In this document: piece by piece, positions 25,340 to 32,460 of the stretch
Layout of the letters: each line of letters begins with the position of its first letter
Numbering within the stretch: the first letter of the stretch is position 1
Translations under genes and position numbers: made by a program
Notes under the pieces: model-generated
The model's database searches: none
What the model saw: only the letters and a program-made list of their open reading frames with translations
Told to the model about the DNA's origin: nothing
Assembly (NCBI RefSeq): GCF_014109765.1
Contig: NZ_CP059139.1
Location: 124,001 to 188,000, forward strand
Origin: Pseudomonas berkeleyensis
GTDB taxonomy: Bacteria > Pseudomonadota > Gammaproteobacteria > Pseudomonadales > Pseudomonadaceae
DNA: 64,000 nucleotides
Direction: 5' to 3'

Positions 25340-26788
25340 ATGCTGGAAATGCTCAACGATTTCCTGTCCGGAAAGCTGCTGATCGCCCTGATCGTCGGCC
25401 TGGGCAGCTACTTCACCCTGCGCTCGCGCTTCGTCCAGTTCCGCCACTTCGGCCACATGTTCAGCGTGTTCAAGGAGTCGATCCGCGGCCAGGGCGGCCA
25501 GTTGAGCTCGTTCCAGGCGCTGATGCTGAGCCTCGCCGGCCGTGTCGGTGCGGGCAACATCGCCGGTGTCGGCGTGGCCGTGACCCTCGGCGGCCCCGGT
25601 GCCGTGTTCTGGATGTGGGTGACCGCGCTGGTCGGCATGTCCAGCAGCTTCTTCGAGTGCTCCCTGGCTCAGGCCTACAAGCGCGCCGACGGTGACGGTC
25701 TGTACCGCGGCGGCCCGGCCTACTACATCCAGCACGGCCTGAAGCTGCGCTGGATGGCGATGACCTTCGCCGTGCTGCTGCTGGTCACCTACGGCTTCGC
25801 CTTCAACGGCCTGCAGTCGTTCACCGTGACCCATTCGCTACAGAACGCTTTCGACATTCCCGTGCAGTACAGCGGCCTTGCCCTGGCCGTGCTGCTGGGC
25901 CTGGTATTCGTCGGCGGCATCAAGCGCATCGCCTCGGTGTCCGACCTGCTGGTACCCGTCAAGACCCTGGCCTACATCGGCGTGACGATGTACGTGATCG
26001 TCAGCCAGATCGACCTGGTGCCGGACATGCTGACCACCATCGTCAAGAGCGCCTTCGGCCTGGAGCCAGCTTTCGCCGGCCTGCTTGGCAGCGCCATCGT
26101 GATGGGTGTGAAGCGCGGCGTATTCGCCAACGAAGCGGGCCTGGGCAGTGCGCCGAACGTCGCCGCCGTGGCGGCCGTGCGTCACCCGGTCGCGCAGGGT
26201 GTGGTACAGGCTTTCAGCGTGTTCCTCGACACCTTTGTCATCTGCACCTGCACCGCATTGCTGATCCTGCTGTCGGGCTTCTACACCCCGGGCTTCGAAG
26301 GTGACGGCATCATCCTCACCCAGAACTCCCTGGCTGCCGTGGTCGGCGAGTGGGGCCGGGTATTCATCAGCGTGGCGCTGAGCCTGTTCGTGTTCACCTG
26401 CATCCTCTACAACTACTACCTCGGTGAGAACGCCCTGCAGTTCCTCTTCGGTCGTGGCCGTGCTGCCCTGCTGACCTACCGCGGTCTGGTACTGGCGCTG
26501 ATCTTCTGGGGCTCGATGCAGAACCTGGGCACCGTGTTCGCCTTCGCCGACATCACCATGACCCTGCTGGCGCTGGTCAACCTGGCTGCCGTGTTCATGC
26601 TGTTCAAGGTCGGCCTGCGCCTGATGCGTGACTATGACCGTCAGCGCGCTGCCGGTGTGAAGCACCCGGTATTCGATCCGAAGGACTTCGAAGACCTCGA
26701 TCTCGATCCGCTCGCCTGGCCGAAGAATCCGCAGCCGGCTACCGAGAACGAGCGCGTCGAACTGATCCACGGCGCCCACCAGCGCTGA
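25340..26788 (+). CDS. sodium:alanine symporter (AGCS family), copy 2
   Basis: 482 residues. The family motifs are SSFQALMLSLAGRVGAGNIAGVGVAVTLGGPGAVFWMWVTALVGMSSSFFE, GGPAYYIQHGL and GVKRGVFANEAGLGSAPNVAAVA. In the first motif, the usual ATIGVGN of copy 1 is changed to GRVGAGN. The C-terminal 60 residues form a hydrophilic tail (DPKDFEDLDLDPLAWPKNP) absent from copy 1. Sodium-coupled alanine or glycine uptake is the family role; the two copies are divergent, not a recent duplication. It is transcribed away from the XRE-type regulator and ends at a strong terminator. Confidence 0.93.
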   Translation: MLEMLNDFLSGKLLIALIVGLGSYFTLRSRFVQFRHFGHMFSVFKESIRGQGGQLSSFQALMLSLAGRVGAGNIAGVGVAVTLGGPGAVFWMWVTALVGMSSSFFECSLAQAYKRADGDGLYRGGPAYYIQHGLKLRWMAMTFAVLLLVTYGFAFNGLQSFTVTHSLQNAFDIPVQYSGLALAVLLGLVFVGGIKRIASVSDLLVPVKTLAYIGVTMYVIVSQIDLVPDMLTTIVKSAFGLEPAFAGLLGSAIVMGVKRGVFANEAGLGSAPNVAAVAAVRHPVAQGVVQAFSVFLDTFVICTCTALLILLSGFYTPGFEGDGIILTQNSLAAVVGEWGRVFISVALSLFVFTCILYNYYLGENALQFLFGRGRAALLTYRGLVLALIFWGSMQNLGTVFAFADITMTLLALVNLAAVFMLFKVGLRLMRDYDRQRAAGVKHPVFDPKDFEDLDLDPLAWPKNPQPATENERVELIHGAHQR

Positions 26789-26838
26789 TGACGGTGTCCG
26801 CACTTCGGTGCGCGATACCGCCGCATTTCGTTGCACTC

Positions 26839-26862
26839 CGGGGGCCATGCGCCCCCGTTTTT
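26839..26862 (+). terminator. intrinsic terminator after symporter copy 2
   Basis: CGGGGGC (26839-26845), loop CATGC, GCCCCCG (26851-26857), then TTTTT. A compact, strong Rho-independent terminator. Confidence 0.85.
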
Positions 26863-26935
26863 GCCCTTACACTCCGACCATGCTGACCGGCACCGCAGGC
26901 GCTGGTCTCTGCCGTTTACCTGTTCGGACGCGTTT

Positions 26936-27925
26936 ATGAAGACTTCCCAGAACCCGCTGGTGCTCTACACCGGCGGCACCATCGGCATGCAGATGAGCGA
27001 GTCCGGCCTGGCCCCGGCTTCCGGATTCGAAGCCCGCATGCGCGAACAGCAGGCCATCGAGAACGATCCGGCGCTGCCGGCCTGGCAGTTTCGCGAACTG
27101 CTGCCGCTGATCGACAGCGCCAACATGAACCCCGGCCACTGGCTGGCCCTGCGCGATGTCATCGTGCAGGCCGTGGAACGTGATGGGCACGATGCCGTGC
27201 TGGTGCTGCACGGCACCGATACGCTGGCCTACAGCGCGGCGGCGCTGAGCTTTCTGCTGCTTGGTCTGAATGTCCCGGTAGTGCTCACGGGCTCCATGCA
27301 GCCGGCAGGCGTGCCAGGCGGCGATGCCTGGCCCAATCTGTTCGGCGCCTTGCGTGCGCTGCACCGCGGTGTCGCGGTGGGCGTGCACCTGTACTTCAAT
27401 GGTCAGCTTCTGCATGGCGCGCGTTGTTCCAAGTTGCGCAGCGATGCCTTCGACGCCTTTCAGGTGCTGCCGCGTCAGCGCCAGGCCGAGCATGTCGCGC
27501 TCAATGCGCGCATCGACTATCGCCAGGTACGCCAGCCGGTGAACCTGGCGGTCATGCCCTTGCACCCGGCATTGCAGGCGAGCCATCTGCGGGCCTTGCT
27601 CGACAGCGGTGTCAAAGGCGTGCTGCTGGAGTGCTACGGCAGCGGTACCGGTCCTGCCGGCGACAGCGAGTTGATGGCGCTGCTGCATGAAGCACATGTG
27701 CGTGGTGTGGTGCTGGCTGCGATCAGCCAGTGCGCGCAGGGGCATGTCGAGTTCGGCGTCTATGCGGCCGGGAGCCGCCTGGCCGAGGTGGGGCTGGTGT
27801 CCTGCGGCGGCATGACCCGCGAGGCGGCGCTGGGCAAGCTGTTCGCCCTGCTGGGCGCCGGTCTGACGCCTGCCGAAGTCGAACACTGGTTGGCGCGCGA
27901 TCTCTGTGGTGAGATGAGCGACTGA
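26936..27925 (+). CDS. ansA: L-asparaginase, type I (cytosolic)
   Basis: 329 residues without a signal peptide. L-asparaginase hydrolyses asparagine to aspartate and ammonia. The two active-site threonine motifs are visible: VLYTGGTIGMQ (residue 14 onward) and VLVLHGTDTLAYSA (about residue 88). The C-terminal LLECYGSGTGP and SCGGMTREAALGKL segments are typical of the type I group. The ATG at 26936 gives the family N-terminus, although its ribosome site is weak. It is followed after 25 bp by an acetyltransferase gene, and the wider region is rich in amino-acid nitrogen genes (aspA, glsA, alanine symporters). Confidence 0.94.
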   Translation: MKTSQNPLVLYTGGTIGMQMSESGLAPASGFEARMREQQAIENDPALPAWQFRELLPLIDSANMNPGHWLALRDVIVQAVERDGHDAVLVLHGTDTLAYSAAALSFLLLGLNVPVVLTGSMQPAGVPGGDAWPNLFGALRALHRGVAVGVHLYFNGQLLHGARCSKLRSDAFDAFQVLPRQRQAEHVALNARIDYRQVRQPVNLAVMPLHPALQASHLRALLDSGVKGVLLECYGSGTGPAGDSELMALLHEAHVRGVVLAAISQCAQGHVEFGVYAAGSRLAEVGLVSCGGMTREAALGKLFALLGAGLTPAEVEHWLARDLCGEMSD

Positions 27926-27950
27926 CTCATCTGCCCCAGAGGAAGGATCG

Positions 27951-28394
27951 ATGACCCTCGAAATCCGCCCCGTAGAAGCCGCCGATCATGCAGCCTGGCT
28001 GCCCTTGTGGCAGGGCTACCAGCGCTTCTACATGACCGAAATTCCTGCCGAAACCAGCGCTGTCACCTGGCAGCGCTTCCTCGAACCGAACGAACCGATG
28101 GGGGCTGCACTGGCCTGGCGTGACGGCGAAGCCGTCGGCCTGGTGCACTGGGTCATCCATCGTTCGACCTGGACGACCGGCGACTACTGCTACCTGCAGG
28201 ATCTGTTCGTTGCCAAGGGCCAGCGCAGTGGCGGCGTGGGGCGGCAACTGCTGCAGTTCGCTTACGAGCAGGCGCGCGCCGCCGGCTGCTCGCGCGTGCA
28301 CTGGTTGACCCACGAGAGCAACAGCCAGGCCATGCTGCTGTACGAGCGCATCGGCGAGCGCTCGGGCTTTGTGCAGTACCGCAAGCTCCTCTAA
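27951..28394 (+). CDS. GNAT family N-acetyltransferase (copy 2)
   Basis: 147 residues, a close paralogue of the gene at 21496 (about two-thirds identical by eye). It shares LPLWQGYQRFY..EIPAETSAVTWQRFL, WTTGDYCYLQDLFV and the ERSGFVQYRKLL end. The acetyl-CoA loop is QRSGGVGRQLLQF. AGAGGAAGG lies before the ATG at 27951. It probably follows ansA on one transcript. Its stop codon directly abuts a 140-bp palindromic element. Confidence 0.92.
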   Translation: MTLEIRPVEAADHAAWLPLWQGYQRFYMTEIPAETSAVTWQRFLEPNEPMGAALAWRDGEAVGLVHWVIHRSTWTTGDYCYLQDLFVAKGQRSGGVGRQLLQFAYEQARAAGCSRVHWLTHESNSQAMLLYERIGERSGFVQYRKLL

Positions 28395-28534
28395 CAGGCC
28401 GTTGAAAAACTACCTGCGTTGCCGCTGCTTCGTTAAAAACAGGCTCAAAATGCTCATTTACAGCACGTAAACTCCGCTTTTTCGCCTGTTTTTGCCTCGC
28501 ATCGGCTGCCTCGCCTACGTTTTTCAACGGTCTG
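28395..28534. repeat. 140-bp MITE-like palindromic element
   Basis: Ends are CAGGCCGTTGAAAAAC (28395-28410) and its complement with one mismatch (28519-28534). Inside, AAAAACAGGC/GCCTGTTTTT and AATGCTCATTTAC/GTAAACTCCGC also pair, so almost the whole length folds into one long hairpin. No ORF is present. A core relative lies at 5218 and a solo arm at 7124. Confidence 0.75.
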
Positions 28535-28621
28535 CTAATAAGCGATTCGTCGCTGTCGAGAGAGGGAGGTTGGCATGCATCGCGCATCCGCCAATGCTCC
28601 CTCGCCTTCAAGCTCACGCCC

Positions 28622-29068
28622 ATGAACAAGCTCGACAACGCTTTGCTGAACATCCTGATCAAGGATTCGCGTACTTCCTTTGCCGATATCGCCCGCCAAC
28701 TCAACATCTCCCGGGCGCATGCCCGCACTCGGGTGCAGGCGCTGGTCGATACCGGTGTCATCGAGAAATTCACCGCCGTGGTGAATCCGGAGAAGCTCGG
28801 CAAGGGCATTTCCACCTTCGTCGATCTCACCGTTGCGCCGCATGCCATCGAGTCCGTCGCCGAGCGCCTTTCGGCCACTGTGGAGGTGGTCAGCCTGTAC
28901 ATCATGAGCGACCTGAAGAGCCTGCATATCCACACGCTCACCGACAGTTACGAGACCTTCGACGCCTTCGTCCGCCAGCACATTTTCAATCATCCGGAAA
29001 TCCTCACGGTCGATTGCAAGGCGCTGATGACCCGGGTCAAGCACCGCCGTGGCGGTGCTCGCCTGTAA
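28622..29068 (+). CDS. Lrp/AsnC family transcriptional regulator
   Basis: 148 residues: an N-terminal winged helix (LDNALLNILIKDSRTSFADIARQLNISRAHARTRVQALVDTGVIEKF) and a C-terminal RAM-type effector domain (FVDLTVAPHAIESVAERL, VVSLYIMSDLKSLHIHTL). Lrp/AsnC proteins form octamers and respond to amino acids. It lies 391 bp before a TRAP-transporter operon on the same strand and may control it together with sigma-54. The ribosome site is weak. Confidence 0.92.
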   Translation: MNKLDNALLNILIKDSRTSFADIARQLNISRAHARTRVQALVDTGVIEKFTAVVNPEKLGKGISTFVDLTVAPHAIESVAERLSATVEVVSLYIMSDLKSLHIHTLTDSYETFDAFVRQHIFNHPEILTVDCKALMTRVKHRRGGARL

Positions 29069-29174
29069 CATGTTGATACAGATGGTCATTTTGCCAATTG
29101 GCGGGATTTTTGCGCCTTAAAAAAGCGCTCTGTGCGTTCTCGTGGTGCATAGCAGCCATTCGTCAGTGAGGGAC

Positions 29175-29220
29175 GAGTCGATTCGACCGATTGGATGCAC
29201 ATGTCAACGCGCTGATGACA
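29175..29220 (+). promoter_or_regulatory. candidate activator-binding dyads upstream of the sigma-54 promoter
   Basis: GTCGA-T-TCGAC (near 29177-29187) and TGTCA-N9-TGACA (29202-29220) lie about 175-220 bp before the predicted start. That is a usual distance for enhancer sites of sigma-54 activators. Inference only. Confidence 0.3.
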
Positions 29221-29339
29221 AATGTATCGAATGTGAGGGTCTGCCTGCCGTTTCGTCTTCTCCCGCTCATCCAAGGTGCTTGTTTTTTGTGCAGCGGCAT
29301 TTCGCCTCGGATGCTTTGAATTTTATTTTATTTATTATA

Positions 29340-29352
29340 AATCAATAGTTTA
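29340..29352 (+). promoter_or_regulatory. IHF-binding site
   Basis: AATCAATAGTTTA matches the IHF consensus WATCAA-N4-TTR exactly. It sits in a strongly A+T-rich stretch (29316-29362) in an otherwise GC-rich region, just upstream of the -24 element. Confidence 0.6.
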
Positions 29353-29367
29353 TTTTGTTTTTTCTGC

Positions 29368-29383
29368 TGGCATGCGTGTTGCT
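29368..29383 (+). promoter_or_regulatory. sigma-54 (RpoN) promoter of the TRAP operon
   Basis: TGGCATGCGTGTTGCT matches TGGCACG-N4-TTGCW at every fixed position but one (C to T). The GG and GC pairs have the required spacing. The transcription start would fall near 29394, about 65 bases before the DctP start codon. Confidence 0.75.
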
Positions 29384-29459
29384 CTAGGGCTTTCTGACCA
29401 CTTTACATCCGATAGGCCGCCTCGCCGATTGGAGCCACTGTGTAACAGGAGACCGCCCC

Positions 29460-30566
29460 ATGAGCCTCAACCGCCGTAAATTCCTGAGTAGCGGAGCCAT
29501 TGCCGCAGGCGCCGGCCTGGCACTGGGTGCCTCGAGCATCGCCTCTGCCAACACCGGCAAGACCTTCAACTGGAAGATGACCAACGCCTACGCGCCAGGC
29601 TCGCCCTTCTACGTGCAGGGTCCGGGCAGCCCGACCGATTTCTGCAAGCGCGTCGAGGAAATGTCCGGCGGCCGCCTGAAGATCCAGCACTTCGCCGCTG
29701 GCGAGCTGATCCCGGCACTGGAAGGCTTCGATGCGGTGGCCAGCGGCATGGTCGAGATGAACGCCGCCAACGCCTTCTTCTGGGCCGGCAAGATTCCCGC
29801 CGCGCAGTTCTTCACTGCCGTGCCGTTCGGCATGAACACCCAGGGCATGAACGCCTGGCTGTACAACGGCGGCGGCCTCAAGCTGTGGGAAGAGCTCTAC
29901 GAACCTCACGGTCTGGTGCCCATGCCCATGGGCAACACCGGCACGCAGATGACTGGCTGGTTCCGTCAGCCGCTGGAAAACGTCGACAGCCTCAAGGGCC
30001 TGAAGATGCGCATCGCCGGCCTGGCCGGCAAGGTCTACAGCGAGCTGGGCGTGGCCGTGCGCCTGCTGCCGGGGGGGGAAATCTTCCCAGCGCTGGAGCG
30101 TGGTGTGATCGATGCCGCCGAATTCGTCGGCCCTTATCAGGATCGCCGCATGGGCCTGCACAAGGCGGCGAAGAACTACTACACCACCGGCTGGCACGAG
30201 CCGACCAACGTTACCGAGCTGATTATCAACAAGCAGGCCTGGGACAGCTTGCCGGCCGATCTGCAGGCCATCGTGCGGTTCTGCGCCCAGGCCTGCAACA
30301 CCGACAGCTGGTCGTGGTGCGACGCGGTCAACGCCGAGGCCATGCAGGATCTGGTGAACAACCAGGGCGTGATTGCCCGCCCGCTACCGACCGACATCAT
30401 CAAGCGTCTGCATGAAGTGACCAACGACACGCTGTCGAGCATGGCGGCCAGCGACCCCGCGACCAAGAAGATCTACGAGCACTTCTTCGCCTTCCGCAAG
30501 CAGTACATCTCCTGGGCCTCGGTGGGCGAGAAGGCCTTCATGGAAATCGGGATGGGCGAGTCATGA
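29460..30566 (+). CDS. TRAP transporter substrate-binding protein (DctP type)
   Basis: 368 residues. A twin-arginine signal (NRRKFLSSGAIAAGAGLALG) sends the folded protein to the periplasm. The body has the TRAP DctP pattern: FCKRVEEMSGGRLKIQHFAAGELIPALEGFDAVASGMVEM, MGNTGTQMTGWFRQPLENVDSLKGLKMRIAGLAGKVYSELG and a conserved VIDAAEFVGPYQD segment. The Arg of the KMRIAG block usually binds a ligand carboxylate. The 4-bp overlap with the DctQ gene shows coupling. The gene is first in a sigma-54-type operon. The ligand is unknown, but a gamma-glutamyltransferase homologue in the operon suggests an amino-acid or gamma-glutamyl compound. Confidence 0.93.
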   Translation: MSLNRRKFLSSGAIAAGAGLALGASSIASANTGKTFNWKMTNAYAPGSPFYVQGPGSPTDFCKRVEEMSGGRLKIQHFAAGELIPALEGFDAVASGMVEMNAANAFFWAGKIPAAQFFTAVPFGMNTQGMNAWLYNGGGLKLWEELYEPHGLVPMPMGNTGTQMTGWFRQPLENVDSLKGLKMRIAGLAGKVYSELGVAVRLLPGGEIFPALERGVIDAAEFVGPYQDRRMGLHKAAKNYYTTGWHEPTNVTELIINKQAWDSLPADLQAIVRFCAQACNTDSWSWCDAVNAEAMQDLVNNQGVIARPLPTDIIKRLHEVTNDTLSSMAASDPATKKIYEHFFAFRKQYISWASVGEKAFMEIGMGES

Positions 30567-31081
30567 TGTTCGTCGTCACTCGAATCGAACAACTGGTGGA
30601 AGCCCTGGGCGCGCTCGCACGCGCCTGCGTGCTGCTGCTGGTGCTGCTGGTGTCGTTCGATGTGCTGATGCGCTACCTGTTCGACTTCAGCCCTGTGGCG
30701 TTGCAGGAACTGGAGTGGTACCTGATCTCGCCGATCGCCCTGCTCGGCATCGCCTATACCCTCAAGCATCGCCAGGACGTGCGCGTGGACTTCCTCTACG
30801 AGAAGTTCGGCGTGAAGACCAAGGCGGCGGTCGACCTGTTCAGTGGCATCGCCACCGCCGCCATCGGCTTCTACATCGCCCACCTGGCGTTCAAGTACAC
30901 GATGCAGTCCTACAACATGGGCGAGGGCTCGCCCGACCCGGGCGGGCTGCCCTATCGCTTCCTGATCAAGGCCTTCCTGCCGCTGGGCTTCGCCCTGTTC
31001 GGCCTGCAGGGCCTGGCCGATAGCCTGCGTGCGCTGTGCACCCTGCTGCTGCCGGCTCGACTGCAGGAGGCCCGTCCATGA
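30563..31081 (+). CDS. TRAP transporter small permease (DctQ type)
   Basis: 172 residues with four membrane segments. The conserved DctQ features are FDVLMRYLFDFSPVALQELEWYLISPIALLGIAYTLKHRQDVRVDFLY in the first half and SPDPGGLPYRFLIKAFLPLGF in the second. It pairs with the large permease to form the membrane part of the sodium-driven TRAP transporter. ATGA overlaps tie it to both neighbours (30563-30566 and 31078-31081). Confidence 0.92.
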   Translation: MMFVVTRIEQLVEALGALARACVLLLVLLVSFDVLMRYLFDFSPVALQELEWYLISPIALLGIAYTLKHRQDVRVDFLYEKFGVKTKAAVDLFSGIATAAIGFYIAHLAFKYTMQSYNMGEGSPDPGGLPYRFLIKAFLPLGFALFGLQGLADSLRALCTLLLPARLQEARP

Positions 31082-32403
31082 CGCCCAATGAATGGTTGGC
31101 CATCAGCATGGTCATCGGCTTCTTCGCCATGATGATGGTGGGCGTGCCGGTGGCCATTTCCCTGGCCGTGTCCGGTTTCGTCGCCGGCATGATCGGCTTC
31201 GGCCCGATGCTCTTCGCCCTGCTGCCGGCGCGCATGTTCGGCGTGGTCAGCAACTACACGCTGTTGGCGATACCGCTGTTCACCTTCATGGGGGTGATGC
31301 TGGAGAAATCCCGGGTCGCCGAGGACATGCTCGATACCATCGGTCGTGCCATGGGCGGGCTGAACGGCGGCATGGGCCTGGCGATCATTCTGGTCGGCGT
31401 GCTGCTCGGCGCCTCCACCGGCATCGTTGGCGCCACGGTGGTGACCATTGGCCTGCTGACCCTGCCCACGCTGCTGCGCCGCGGCTACAACAAGACCGTG
31501 GCCTGCGGCACCATCTGCGCCTCCGGCACCCTGGGGCAGATCATTCCGCCGAGCCTGGTGCTGATCCTGCTGGCCGACATCCTCGGTCAGTCGGTGGGTT
31601 CGATCTTCGCCGCTGCGTTCATCCCCAGCCTGGTGCTGGCGCTGATCTACGTCGCCTACATGCTGCTGCTCGGCTGGCTGCGCCCGGACTGGGTGCCGGC
31701 GATCCCGGCTGAAGAGCGCGCCCTGACCAGTCGCAAGCAACTGCTCAAGGACATGGCGCGTAGCGTGCTGCCGCCGCTGCTGCTGGTGATGGCGGTGCTC
31801 GGCTCGATCATCGGTGGCGTCGCCGCGCCGACCGAGGCGGCTTCGATGGGCGCGCTCGGTGCGCTGGTCATCGCCGCCTGCGCACGGCGTCTGGACTGGA
31901 AGACTCTCAAGGCGACCCTGCATGGCACCCTGACCATCAGTGCGATGATCTTTCTCATCCTGCTCTGCTCGCAGCCGTTCTCCCTGGCTTTCCGCGGTCT
32001 GGGTGGCGAGGCGCTGGTGCATGAGCTGTTCACCATGCTGCCGGGCGGCGAGCTGGGGGCGATCCTGTTCCTGATGGCGGTGCTGTTCGTGCTCGGCTTC
32101 TTCCTGGAGTGGATCGAGATTTCCTACATCGCCTTGCCGATGTTCCTGCCGGTGTTCATCGCCTACGACACCAACCTAGTATGGCTGGGCATCCTGGTCG
32201 CGCTGAACCTGCAGATGTCGTTCCTCACGCCGCCGTTCGGCTGGGCGCTGTTCTTCCTCAAGGGCGTGGCGCCACCGGGTATCTCGACCCGCGACATCTA
32301 CATCGGCGCGTTGCCCTACGTGTTCCTGCAGATGCTCGCGGTAGCGGTGGTGTTCTGCTTCCCGCAACTGGCCACCTGGCTGCCGGCTGCGATCGGCTGG
32401 TGA
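31078..32403 (+). CDS. TRAP transporter large permease (DctM type)
   Basis: 441 residues with about twelve membrane segments, the usual DctM length. FGVVSNYTLLAIPLFTFMGVMLEKSRVAEDMLDTIGRAMGGLNGGMGLAIILVGVLLGASTGIVGATVVTIGLLTLPTLLRRGYNK and GTICASGTLGQIIPPSLVLI are family signatures. The start at 31078 has CAGGAGG upstream and overlaps the DctQ stop by 4 bp; an earlier in-frame ATG at 31036 lies deep inside DctQ and is rejected. It catalyses sodium-coupled solute entry with DctQ and DctP. Confidence 0.94.
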   Translation: MTPNEWLAISMVIGFFAMMMVGVPVAISLAVSGFVAGMIGFGPMLFALLPARMFGVVSNYTLLAIPLFTFMGVMLEKSRVAEDMLDTIGRAMGGLNGGMGLAIILVGVLLGASTGIVGATVVTIGLLTLPTLLRRGYNKTVACGTICASGTLGQIIPPSLVLILLADILGQSVGSIFAAAFIPSLVLALIYVAYMLLLGWLRPDWVPAIPAEERALTSRKQLLKDMARSVLPPLLLVMAVLGSIIGGVAAPTEAASMGALGALVIAACARRLDWKTLKATLHGTLTISAMIFLILLCSQPFSLAFRGLGGEALVHELFTMLPGGELGAILFLMAVLFVLGFFLEWIEISYIALPMFLPVFIAYDTNLVWLGILVALNLQMSFLTPPFGWALFFLKGVAPPGISTRDIYIGALPYVFLQMLAVAVVFCFPQLATWLPAAIGW

Positions 32404-32460
32404 TGACCACAGCGACCACGCCCTCACCGGCGTGATCGCCACGACAAGAAAGGAACTGTC

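Noticed and set aside
28395..28534. The 140-bp palindrome as an intrinsic terminator only
   Set aside because: It is much longer than a terminator, has mobile-element-like ends, and its core and arm recur elsewhere.
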